DNA from: Cryptomeria japonica
Lineage: Eukaryota; Streptophyta; Pinopsida; Cupressales; Cupressaceae
Length of the DNA stretch: 64,000 nucleotides
Assembly (NCBI RefSeq): GCF_030272615.1
Contig: NC_081413.1
Location: 100,038,239-100,102,238 of the forward strand
Direction: 5' to 3'
Shown: positions 21,667-32,949 of the stretch, in pieces
How the letters are laid out: the number at the start of each line of letters is the position of its first letter
How positions within the stretch are numbered: the first letter of the stretch is position 1
The notes under the pieces: model-generated
The model's input: only the letters and a program-made list of their open reading frames with translations
The model's database searches: none
What the model was told of the DNA's origin: nothing
Translations under genes and position numbers: made by a program

Positions 21667-23608
21667 GTGAGAGGCATCCCGCCACAGAGGTGTTGCGTGA
21701 TCATTTGACAGAGGTTGAGGTGGATTATATTACAGCGACTGGCCTGTACGATATTATGTATATGCCCATGATTCAGATGAATCACGGGTTGATCACAATA
21801 TTGGCAGAGCAATGGCATAGTGAGACATGCATGTTTCACTTGGCATAGGGGGAGATGACGGTTACACTGGAAGATGTATGGCGCATCTTGCATATTCCCA
21901 TTTGTGGAGAGCTGGTGGCGTATGACCGAGCTTGGGGGACAGTAGTAGTGCATAGATTCTTTGATGAGGATGTCTTCATTGATGATGGGTCGATAGTCTA
22001 GGAGGATATAGCAGCCTTGTATGAGCCATTACCATCAGTGCTATCAGGGATTGTTGGGGGACTGCTATGTGCAGATCGACGATCGCATGGACTTGCCATT
22101 GGTTGGGGTCAGGTGATCGAGTAGATGATGATAGAGAGGACCTGGTTTACATGGGGACCGTGCATGCTATCGCACTTATATCGGGAGGTACATGAGGTAG
22201 TATACCGAGAGGTGGGCTCAATGGGAGTGGGGATCACTTTGCTACATATTTGGGTGTGGGAGCACTTACTTGTTATCTGACAAGTTAGTCTGAGATTCCG
22301 AGCAGTGGACTAGCCATATGTATACATGTATGGAGGTATGATGAGTCAACCCCACCTGGGGAAGTTAGAGTGGTGGCGACGGGCACTGGATGATTTGGAT
22401 ACAGTGATCTGGAGACTGTACATTGAGTGTGAGCCATGGGAGGATGATGCAGAGGCATTGTCATATGTGTTTATGACATGATATCTCATTGGTAGGACAA
22501 CCTACAATGTGGAGAGACAGCTTCCGAGTAGAGTTTTGAGATAGTTTGGGTGGAGGCAGGGATTGCCTAGTGGATCAAGAGAGTATGCTAGGGTAGTCCA
22601 TGAGAGGTTCCTATGGGGACCAGTGTTACCTTATGATCAGGCTTTGGGAGAGTTTCACACACTACGGGAGAGACCATGGCAGATGAGGCCAGGGGTGGTA
22701 GATGCTGGGGTGTCAGATGAGTACACTCAGTACATTGCGGCACATCCGATTCCTCGGATATCAGATCTAGTGGAGCCTATTCCATCCTTTAAGGAGGAGA
22801 GGAGACAGGGATGAAGGAGGAGAGGAGGTTGTGTAGGTGGATGAGGGAGAGGATATAGTGGTGGTGGGGATGGAGGAGGAGGAGGAGGAGGAGGAGGAGG
22901 GAGTGGCGATTTTGGAGGAGGAGGTAGATTCAGAGGTGGAGGTGGGGGTGGTGGACGTTTACAACGGAGAGGGAGAGGTGGGTAGCCTTTGTGGCTATCT
23001 TAGGGACCTTTGATATAGGGAGGCATGAGATTAGGTGGTAGGGATGCAAGTGAGGGACAGGTACCTATGGAGTCATGGGAGGGAGCCACTAGAGAGGCAC
23101 GTATGGATACAGGGGAGGCTGCGATAGGGGGTGGTGATCTGCGGGATCATATGATATTATTTTTGCAGACTCAACTAGAGGATATGGAGGCAGAGGTGGC
23201 CACTAGAGATGTGCAGTTGTTTGCATGAGAGTCAGAGCTGACTGTAGTGTTGTGGGAGAGAGATCAGTTTGTGGAGAGATTTGTGGAGTTGTAGGAGAGA
23301 GTATGTGTTGGGATAGGAGCATAGGGTCCTACTAGGGATGCGATGAGGGAGATGCGATGAGCACAGGCAGAGATAGATTATTGGTGAGGGTATATGAGTA
23401 GGTGGTGTCAGCTAGTTAGTAAGCACTTAGCTATTCCCAGATGGAGCGGGTGAGATCAGAGCGATCTCAGAGGATAAAAAATAGTGGTGGTGTGATGGGT
23501 CCTCCACGGAGAGATAGATCAGGTGGTGCCGGGGATAGTGGAGGAGCAGGTGGTGCAAGTGGTGCAGGTGGTGCAGGTGGTGCAAGATCTGGTCAGAGTG
23601 GCATCTGA

Positions 23609-25998
23609 GAGGGCATTCTTGTATTCTTTTATATTGTCATTTTGGACTATATCTATGATGGCTCTTGGTAGCCGATATTTTGGACTTCATTGTACTCTGA
23701 TACATGTATGTTTTTGTTGATATGATATGATATATGAGGAGATTCCATATTTTGTGATGATATGCATTTTGATGATATGTATGGATGTTATGCAGGATGA
23801 TGATCTTATGATTTATGCTTAGATGGATACTTGTACTTGCTATATGGATGTGTTGATGAGATGATTTATATATGCATGTCTAGATTTATGATTTATTCCT
23901 ACATGATGTCTACATGCATGTTTTATGAATGGGATGCTAACATGTGGATGTAATGTTTTATGAATGTAATGCCATGATGATGATGTAAAATGATGATATT
24001 TTGGTTTGTATGTCGATGTAATGATGAGATGATGATATGCACTGATGTTCGATTATATTGAAAATGTAATGAATGATTGATTTATGTAAATGCATCTAGA
24101 TGGTTAAAATGAATGCTATATGGATAAACAAATGTAAGGTACACATGTTTATATGATGATATCTAAATGAATGTATATGTAAAATGTATAAACCAATGTT
24201 GAGACAAATGGTTTTGTTATGATTCTAAATATTGATAAAATATAGCTAAGTGAAAATGGTAATGTAACTCATGGGTAATGAATAACTGCACCTTAATGCA
24301 ATTAAAAGGAGAATGAATGCATTTTAATGAATCCTAAATGAAATGAAATGAATGAGTATAAGAATATACTAGATGTATAGATTAATGCACTTAACTAATG
24401 GATACATATATAAATGCATGCAACTATGGGAATCTAAACAAGATGCATGGTAAACAAGTTTTAAATGATGATAAATGATGATCGGTAAATGACACTAAAT
24501 AAATGCATAGTAATGGCTAATAATGGTAGTAAATGCAATGATGAGGAATTTATCATACAAATGAATTTAAATACAAATGATATAATGATGTTAATGTAAA
24601 TAAATGATAATGAACTATATGTATTTAAATGGAACTAAATGTAATGGAATGATGATGTGCTCATGATAGATGAATGCAAGGTTGTGTAGACTTTGCATGA
24701 TGCACCGATGATGTATCCAAGAACTCTGTTGTGATTGTATCCAAGACCAACTTAGTTTCACATAACTTCTCATATTAATCTTGTTCACACTTGCATACAA
24801 AACCATGCATATGAATAATGAATGATTAAATGGATGGGTGTCATGCAACAAAATGCAATATAAATAGATGAGATGGAATGACGATCCATAGTGCTTTATT
24901 TTCATCATTGAGCATGGTAATATCGAACGTGGATGAGGCAGTAGGAACCAAGGATGGAGCAATATTGTACCTACAAACAAACATCATAAATAAAGAATAA
25001 ATAATATGGACCCTCCATAATGGTTCATGCTCATATGGTCGAGGTATACGATGTAGTCAACAAGCCATAATGATCCATGACTATATTTTACATATGATCA
25101 CATAGCTTAGTGAACTTCCCACGTAGACACCATTAGTACATGCCCCAGAAATTAATTGGAATAATTCACAGAAGACATACAAACAATGCTTAGGAACCAT
25201 CCCGACCACTCTAATCACTTATGGATATCCCAGAGTAGTGTAGGAACCTGATATAAATGGATAACTAACTTATCAAACTAACCAAGTACTTGATAGCTTA
25301 GACAAAATTTTCTTGTCAAAGAAAATGTTATCATGTCTTTGTTTTGGGTAAGGAAGGATGCATCCTTGTTTAGACAGTTTGCGTGTTTAATGTTGTTTGT
25401 TTGGTTGATGTGATAAGTGATCATTGTTTTGAGTATGTCAGAATGTTTGTTTGGTATCTGCTTGGATTCATATGTACAAAAGCGTTGCCATGTTTTTGAT
25501 TGATTTTTGATGTTTTCAAAATGTTTTTGGATTTTGTGAGATAGTTTTCCAATGTTTTTGGTATTTTGTGAGACAGTTTTGAATGAAGAACTCAATGAAT
25601 CACAAGTAATGCAGAATCCACTTCCATCAATAGGTTAAGGGCATTGCCCCCAGTTTAGGCATGACTATGAAAAAGCGAGATGCAAGACACATGAAATATT
25701 ATCCTTAATTGCCGATCAATAACAAACCATGGTTTGGATGGATGGATGTGTGTATGTAATGAATGTGATCGCAACAAGTCTGAAAGACAATGGAGCCATA
25801 GCCTTTACGAGTGGTGCCTGTTTGCTAGGTTTTCACCATCGTACTTACCCAAGGTGCCACTAGAGTAGTTGTTCACCATTTGGATACATGATTTTTCTTT
25901 ACTATTTTGATTTTTTTTTTGAGTTTTCTTCAGGACATTTATCTGAATTTTTTTGGTGTTTTTCCGGTATGTAAGGGAGCCTGATGCTTTGTACAACT
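23609..25998. other. AT-rich spacer of element A between the antisense ORF and pol
   Basis: There is no gene. The first kilobase is dense in ATGATGAT, GATATGCAT and AATGTAATG words, a slippage-prone composition. T-rich GTTTTTGATTGATTTTT-like words appear near 25490-25570 and 25910-25960. The corresponding spacer of element B (40800-42330) has the same character, including TTTTTCAGGACTTT repeats. Confidence 0.5.
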
Positions 25999-28110
25999 TT
26001 ATGTATAAAACCGTTTGAGGTGCATGTTGTTGATTGGATCTACTAGTGGTTCTCCTTCTGAAGTAGCCAACTGATATGCCCCGGACCCAAATACAACAGT
26101 GATAACATATGGACCCATCTAGTTTGATTCAAAATTTCCTTGATGTTCTTTGTTTGGTTGGTTATGAGGATTATCTTGAAGAACAAGATCACCTACCTCA
26201 AATGTGCAAGGTCTAACTTGATGATTATAGCTTCTGCTCATGCGCTATTGATAAGATTTGAGGTGATTGTATGCAGCTTGTCATTTCTCATCAATTAGCT
26301 CTAAGTCCTGAAGACGTGATACCCTGTATGCTTCGTCATCTATGAGATGATGCAAGGAAACCCGTAGTGATGGTATCTCAACCTCAATAGGTAAGATAGC
26401 TTCTGCGCCATAGACCAATGAGTAGGGAGTTGCGCCTGTAGGGGTTCGAATGCTAGTTCGGTATGCCCATAGAGCTGGATTTAATTGAACATGCCAATCA
26501 TGGCTGACATCATTGACTGTCTTCTTGAGGATTCTTAATATGTTCTTGTTTGATGCTTCAACCTGACCATTGCCTTGTGGGTAATAGGGAGTGGAAAAGC
26601 GGTGTTGGATATGAAACTTCTCATAGAGCTCGCAAACATCCTGATTTTTGAAAGGAAGTCCGTTATCTGTGATGATGGACATGGGTACACCATACCAGTG
26701 GATGATGTAATTAAGGATGAATGAAGCAATATTCTTGCCAGTGACTTGGGTAAGTGGAACAACTTTGATCCACTTTGTGAAGTATTCGGTGGCGGTAATA
26801 ATGAACTTGTGGCCGTTGGATGAAGATGGATTGATTTTACCCACAAGGTCAAGTCCCCATTGACAAAAAGGCCATGGTGTTGTGATTTGTTGTAATTCCT
26901 ATGCTGGTGCATGTATCAGGTCTCCATGAACTTGGCATTTCTTGTATTTTCTGACAAGGTAGTATGAGTCTTTTTCCATTGATGGCCAATAGTATCCAGC
27001 ACGTATGATCTTCTTGGCTAGTGAAGGACTGCTTGCATGAGTTCCACAAATTCCTTCATGTACCTCTTCCAAGGCCTTTTTTATCTCATCATGTTCCAGA
27101 CATCAAAGGAGAGTACCATCAAGACTGCATTAGTATAGGGTTTCAGCAATAATGTTATATCGAGCGGTTTGGCGAATGAAGGTTTTACGTTGGTTATTCG
27201 ATTGGTTAGGAGGAAGTGTGTGATCACGGAGGTAGGTGAAGAACTCACCATACCATGGGGATTCAGAACCGATAAGGTGACATATCATCTTAGATTCGGG
27301 GATATCATAAGCGGGAATCCAAAACTGTTCAACCAAGAACTCGTAGCGTGTTGAATTTTGTGGAAGATCTAGGAAAGATGCAATGGTAGCCATAGCGTCA
27401 GTAACTCGATTCTAGTCCCTGGGTATCTGCTCAAAGGTGATAGTAGTAAATGATGCCTTTAAACTGTCCATCATTTACTTGTACGACATGAGTTTGTCAT
27501 CCTTGGTCTGATATTCATCTGTTACTTGTCGGATGACTAGTTGGGAGTCACCATATATCTGTAACTCTTTCAATTTCCATTGGACGACTAGTCGGAGTCC
27601 TATGATGAAGGCCTCATACTTAGCTATGTTGTTTGTGCATGGAAATGTGAGCCTGTAAGACTTTGGGATACTGTCACCTTGAGGTGTGATAAACAAAATG
27701 CCTTCCCTTGAGCCAAGCCTAGTGTATGAACCATCAAAGTATAGTTTCCATGGTTGTGTTGTTGTGATCATGAATATCTCTTCATCTAGAAAATTGGAAA
27801 TGAGAGGATGATCGCCTATGAGGGGAGCATCGGCCAACTAATCTGCAATAACTTGGTCCTTGATAGCCTTACAGTCCACATACTCGATGTCAAATTCACT
27901 TAGAATCATCACCCATTTAGCCAAGCGGCCTGTCAATGCTGCTTTGCTGAGTAAGTACTTTAGTGGATCGATATTTGCAATGAGCTATACTTTATGTGTT
28001 AACAAATAGCGCCTCAGTTTAGTAGCTGCTAAGATTACTGCTAGGCAAGCTCTCTCAATAGGTGTATAATTGAGTTCATAACCAACCAGTGTGCAAGAGA
28101 ATAGTTGATG
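25999..28110 (-). pseudogene. Tat-type Ty3/gypsy pol: dual RNase H and integrase, truncated at its 5' side
   Basis: One minus-strand frame covers about 2.1 kb without a frameshift but with several stops. It opens in the gypsy RNase H (LVGYELNYTPIERACLA near 28090). A second, archaeal-type RNase H follows (WKLYFDGSYTRLG near 27735, GDSQLVIRQVTDEYQTKDD near 27540). The integrase comes next, with HEGICGTH of the zinc site near 27060. Its DDE residues are WGLDLVGK near 26850, IITDNG near 26675 and QVEASN near 26560. It ends with the C-terminal GPYVI...GAYQL region and DPINNMHLKRFY before the stop at 25999-26001. Two consecutive RNase H domains are diagnostic of the Tat lineage. In the zinc site one expected Cys reads Tyr (RKYKKCQ). 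Gag, protease and RT are cut off at about 28111 by an LTR. Confidence 0.88.
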
Positions 28111-28950
28111 TTGTCATTGATGGAAACCAACTGGTAATATGGCTCACAGGTTACACAAGCAACACAGACATCATCTACCGGCACCGACAGGCACTACAGA
28201 TTATTCTGACCGACACCCAGCCTAACACCGACAGAAGATCTTACCGGCACTCCTAGCTGACATGGAAATTATATTGTTTTATATTGTAATTAACTGACAT
28301 GATTTATTGTAAAGACTCATATATGTATGAGATCTTATAGATCATTTTGTAAGAATCATGATGGAATGTAATTAGGTAATGCAAGTAGAATGAGAGAGAA
28401 TATTTGTATATGCATTTTGATGTAGTTATTTTATGAGCGAATAAGAGAAGAGAAAAGCAAAGAAAGGTTTATGGCAGAGGTATTTGATAGAGCTTAAAAC
28501 GGTACTGAATCCAGCATTGCAGATGCTATTTTGAGTAGTACATTGTCATTGAATTTAATCATCCAATTTTGTAGTCAGTGAGACTCCTTTTTGTGATTGA
28601 GCAGTAAGCTCTAGGCTGTTGGCCTTCCTGGATGTGCAGGCCCCTATTGTATCAATAATATTTATTCATATTGGCCAGTGAGTAAATATTGTGGGTCACA
28701 AATCCCACCGAGGTTTTTCCCCTACCAAGGTTTTTCCCCTACCGAGTTTCCTCACCAAAATATCTTGTGTTATGGTGTGCATTGATGTTGTTTCTCTTAT
28801 TTCTCTTTATTGCATTATTGCTTGTTTACCAGTACATTAATTTGGGTTATAATGTTGCAAACAAGTTGAAATATTTGGTACACCGGTTATACACTGATTC
28901 ACCCCCCTCTCAGTATCTTTGGGACTGATCAAGTATCTAACACATAATGA
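28111..28950 (+). repeat. LTR of SIRE-like copia type, probably solo or truncated
   Basis: It starts TGTTGTCATTGATGG where element A's pol is cut. It contains the CCGAGGTTTTTCCCC tandem words typical of these LTRs (28705-28760) and CTGATTCACCCCCCTCTCAGT near the end. The split SIRE-like LTR at 37112/49942 shares the same start and end words. No primer-binding site or gag follows, so this is a solo or truncated LTR. The right limit is uncertain and no matching target duplication was found. Confidence 0.6.
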
Positions 28951-29452
28951 GAATTTGGCCCGTTACAACTTTTTATTGAATGTATCTGATGATTTTGCAT
29001 CAATTGAAAAATCTATGAAAATAAATTGTGTGAAAAACATCAATGCTTGTCTGAGGAAACAAAGATTATTTCAAGTAAGATATTCCCTTCGAACGAAATG
29101 TGTCATTTAGATCATTAAATTTGGTGAAGTTGCCTAAGGCAACCACATTTAACACTTAAGATTTAGACAAACAAATTATATCGAATCTCAAGATTATACA
29201 AATAACATGATATTGTTTATTATTTAACCATTATTCATTATTACATTCAAGATTAAATTTTCAAAGAATGAAGCCATGCACATGAAGTACAAATCATATC
29301 AAATCGCTTCTATATATCAAATTGTCGAATAATTACGTGTATGTCCATATACAAAAATGGCATAAATGCCAACTCAAAAAAAATGTATGTCCATATACAA
29401 CATATGCATGCCAACTAGACTTGTATGTATCCCAAAATGTCTCTATCACATC
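28951..29452. other. AT-rich region without recognised genes
   Basis: No domain, LTR end or tandem repeat was recognised. It lies just downstream of the last exon of the minus-strand pseudogene and may hold its 3' untranslated part. Confidence 0.35.
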
Positions 29453-31338
29453 CTAAACTACTAATGGATCATCAAAATCGATCCTCTTCGAAGCATTCCT
29501 CGGCTCTAAAGGATCCTGCACAAGAAAAACTCAAACCACAATTGAGATTAGTTATATTTTATAATTTGCATTTGAAAAGTTAACATCAAAATCAATATAC
29601 ATTGAAATATAATTGAATTCTAAAATTGAATTCTTGATTACCTCAAGTCCACGTCTTCTCTTAGGATAATTGGGAGCAATATAATATGCCTGTGGTAGAG
29701 AAGGGATGTCATTAGGATTTTTCATAGACAACCTATATATGCAAACATACATTGATAAAAGTTAGCATATAATTATTGATGATAGGAATATATCTACTAA
29801 AAACAACATAAAATAAACACATGTACCTGAGGCATCTCTTCTTCTGCTTCTTCAGGAATTGTGTAAGCAATCAACAAGGATGCGAAGCCAACAATTCTTT
29901 GTACATAAAAATGACAAGTATGTGAAACTATCAATCTATGTAGATGTGTATAATCATTCTAAGTTATTTAAACTCTTAACTAAATCATATTTTCATTCTA
30001 TTACCTTTCCCTTGTTTCTAATTGCTCTTCTAGATCCTGGATCACATGACACTGCACTCACACTAGGTATCTCCTACAAGAGTAAAATAAGATAAAAATG
30101 TAAGTTAATATATAATTTAATTAATGATAATTAAATGGGAAGCATGTATACAATAAAAAATGTAAATGACTAGGTGCAATAATATATATTGTATAGCTAT
30201 CAAGGCCAAATGAAATGATTGTGAGGGTGTCATCATGGACCTGTGATAACTCCTCCTTGGACATCAACTTTTAAATAGACCATGTATATAAACATTAGTA
30301 CTTAATACCATGTCTTATAAATATTCATTTAACATAAAACACACTATGAAATTACAAGTTAAGTCTTACCACTATATTGTTAGCTTACAATGAATTACCT
30401 CCTTGTCTCTAGCATGTAAGGACTCCCCAGGGTGTGCTCCAGTCCACATTGTCTCATTTGGTGCATCGATCATATCATGCACCTCATAATCAGTTGTGTC
30501 TATGGGGGGGTCAAAAAGTTGTCTAAGAGGACCTAAGCATACATGATGGCACATAGGGAGAGTATGTGACACACAAGTATGTGGAGTTGAAGAAGATGTG
30601 TCAATGCCACCTGATCCAACACTAGCATCACCCTCATGTGGTTGAGCTAATGCCCCAACCTAAGAAACCAAACAACTACTCAAAGGGTGAATAGTTTATG
30701 TATTGTGTGATGTTGCCTCAACAATAATATAAGGATGTTGTACTAGAGGTGGGAGATCAATGGGAGGAGGGGAAACATATGGGCCTTGTAATACTTCAAT
30801 TACCTGAGGTCTATCCTGAGGCATACCTCCCCCCACACCCTAGAAAGGCTTGATGTCATTTAATTAGTTGACATGCTTTCCCAAAACAAACTCCGCATAT
30901 AATTTATTGATGAAGTAGAATGTCACATTGAGATTTTTATTGGGTGGTCTATCAAGAACCATTTACCAACAATCCCACAAGTTTTTTACAATATCTTCAT
31001 TTTCACATCTACAAGTTGTCTTGTGCGGGGATTAATAAACAAGGCGATAATATCAGATTTTGATATCTTGAGGTTCTTCACCTCATCATAGGACAAGCCA
31101 TTCACATATTTATCCCTCATGGCCTCTTGCCACAAAAGAATGACATTGTGCTAAGTGGTGATGGTTTTTACATTATCTATTATTGCATTTAGTGTGGTTG
31201 ACATCTGGGATAATGAGGAATTCTACTATAAACATTAACAATGCCCCTCAATTATTTCAAATTTTGACCAATTAAATATTGAATTGACGGGGGGTTTGGT
31301 GGTTGTGGTAGTTGTGGATTCTCATTGTTTTCAGCCAT
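29453..31338 (-). pseudogene. Decayed multi-exon protein gene of unknown function
   Basis: Phase-compatible exons with GT/AG borders can be read on the minus strand: 30399-30659 (87 codons), 30241-30267, 30005-30073, a possible 23-base exon near 29827-29849, 29642-29732, and 29453-29515 with the stop. Borders include TTTCTTAG before 30659, GTAATT after 30399, CTTGTAG before 30073, and TTTTTCTTGTGCAG before 29515. The joined C-terminal part has no stop and ends in basic patches (KNPNDIPSLPQ, PKRRRGLE). Upstream, a Met at 31336-31338 opens MAENNENPQLPQPP, and segments such as LWQEAMRDKYVNGLSYDE (near 31140) are readable. Those segments are broken by stops and one frame change. I do not recognise the family. 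It could be a host gene fragment or a DNA-transposon gene. The donor GTCCAT after 30241 is weak. Confidence 0.5.
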
Positions 31339-32177
31339 TTTACTTGATTGAAGAAAATTTTGATTTAATTAACAAATTTAAAACAACATAGTGTATTTAA
31401 AATTAAAAAAAAACATAATTTATATCAAAAAATTGAAAAACAAATAAAAAAAGCGAATAAATGATAAAAAGACAAGGAAATAAGAAAAACTCATACCTAA
31501 TGTCAAGATTTGATGAAAAATGCTCCTCAAATCGAATATCTGATTTTACTTCGATATCGAATTTTTAAAATGCTAGATCCATGGGTAAAAATGACCCACA
31601 AGCGACCACAGTTGGGTATATAAAATAGACACAAATATCTGATACCTTTTCCTTTTTCTGTCTGAACATATGATGTATATTATATAATATATAATATAAT
31701 ATATATTTTTCATCAGTAATATTTATGATTTTACTAAAGATAAATAAAACAATACATGAAAAAACATCATCCACCCAAAAAAACACCCTTTGTTCACCAA
31801 ACCACCCTACCAAAACCATGTTGTTCTTCAAAATAGAAAATAAAAAACTCTCCCCCACAACTACTGTAGAAAAAGAAGTCCAACTACATCATGCTAGGAA
31901 TGACATAAACCGTGCAAGTTGGAAAAACTTAAAGCAAATAAATCTAAAACAAATGGAAAACTAGTACCAAGAGGTACCCTTGTCCACCATGTTTCATCTT
32001 TCAGTCTTCACTCAACAACATTCGGTGAACTCAAAGTTTCCTCCAACTTGTTAATTTTCCAAGCGCATCGCCCAGATCATTTTTACTTGCTAACTCTGCT
32101 GAAAGACACCTGGTAATTGGCCGCCTCCTTCGTACCTCATCCACCACCCTGGCTTCCTCTCTTGCATGTCTGATAAT
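31339..32177. other. AT-rich region with a short TA-rich microsatellite, no gene
   Basis: No gene was recognised. A run of TATAATATATAATATAATATA lies at about 31678-31707. The region may hold the promoter side of the minus-strand pseudogene and the 3' end of the LINE to the right. Confidence 0.4.
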
Positions 32178-32741
32178 TTATTCCAACTCCATTATTTGAA
32201 CATAGATTACTAGTCCTTCCCACCATCTCCTTGCATCATCTCCAAACCTAGCTTTAACCTCCTCATGGCATCGTAGGAAGGTTATCTTCGTGTGTCTATC
32301 CCGAAGCTCTGCATTTTCCTTTGGTATTCCTTCAGAGACATTGAAACCCCAACCCGTGACTGTCCACTCCAACAAAGACTCCATGTTTAGAAGATAATCA
32401 CTCGGGACTATCTTCCTCATCACCTTTCTAACCTCCTTGCATGAATAGCCCAAGTCAAGTCCCCAAGCCATGATTAAAGAGTAGATGTCTACACTCGAAC
32501 GATATATGTGGCCAATCACCACCACCTCCTCGCCAAGAAATAGTTGAATAGCTTTGAAAAATAGGGGATCTCTCACCAAAAACATGTTTTCAAGCCTCTT
32601 CGCAGGAATAAGACCCCAGAATGCAAGCATCAACTTAGAAGATTTCAAGGTAAAATTAGCTTCCATGTTGGAAGCCTCACCAAACCATGGAGCTCTGCAA
32701 AAAAAATGTAATATTCCCCACCAAACATGCTCAACTGCCAC
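32178..32741 (-). CDS. Unrecognised 187-codon ORF downstream of a LINE RNase H
   Basis: This is a minus-strand frame with no stop. It opens with GTG, and in-frame sequence extends only a few codons further up before a stop; the first ATG lies inside. It lies about 0.25 kb after the RNase H part of the LINE, on the same strand, and would be a third ORF or 3' untranslated sequence of that element. The protein is soluble-looking with many Trp (LLEWTVTGWGFNVSEG, RWWEGL) and charged segments (YSCKEVRKVMRKIVPSDY). I do not recognise a family. The LINE itself has many stops, so an open frame of this length could be a separate, later-arrived sequence. Chance is also possible. Confidence 0.35.
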   Translation of the reverse strand: MAVEHVWWGILHFFCRAPWFGEASNMEANFTLKSSKLMLAFWGLIPAKRLENMFLVRDPLFFKAIQLFLGEEVVVIGHIYRSSVDIYSLIMAWGLDLGYSCKEVRKVMRKIVPSDYLLNMESLLEWTVTGWGFNVSEGIPKENAELRDRHTKITFLRCHEEVKARFGDDARRWWEGLVIYVQIMELE

Positions 32742-32949
32742 ATTGAATGAGCGTAAATTCTATTTTTATAAATTAAGGAGGCATGCACAACAACCGCCAC
32801 CATTACAAAAGCATTTGACATTAATGGCTTGTAAAGAACGACCCAGTCTCAGCTCCGTGAATAAGATGCAGACCACATGTCGCACATACCAGGTATGTGA
32901 AAGTATTGTCCTTGTCAAACTGATTTAACTCCATAGCACATTTCTTCAT

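Larger units (their letters stand above)
16540..23608 (+). pseudogene. Antisense plant mobile domain (PMD) ORF of element A, split by a copia insertion
   Basis: Codons run from 16540 to 16569, stop at the 5.1-kb copia insertion, and resume in the same frame at 21672. The domain (21672-22814) matches the plant mobile domain of MAIN/MAIL-type proteins: TGLYDIMYMPM, HGLITILAEQWHSETCMF, TVTLEDVWRILHIPICGEL, and later FGWRQGLPSG. A Gly/Arg-rich tail (22830-22985), a Glu-rich helical stretch (23150-23340) and a Gly/Ala-rich end follow. From 21672 to about 23475 the frame never shifts but carries many stops. A shift in an A6 run at 23476-23481 precedes the last stop (23606-23608). The ORF is on the opposite strand to the element's pol, a known layout for extra ORFs in Tat-type gypsy elements. 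The same tail family occurs in element B. Its role in the element is unknown. Confidence 0.75.

Noticed and set aside
24615-24980. 121-codon minus-strand ORF in the spacer of element A
   Set aside because: His/Ile/Leu-rich low-complexity reading of ATGATG-type sequence, without homology I recognise.
28111-28950. Complete SIRE-like element at this site
   Set aside because: No primer-binding site, gag or pol follows. Only LTR-like sequence is visible.
31565-31858. 97-codon minus-strand ORF with hydrophobic segments
   Set aside because: It crosses the TA-rich microsatellite and has no recognisable domain or supporting context.
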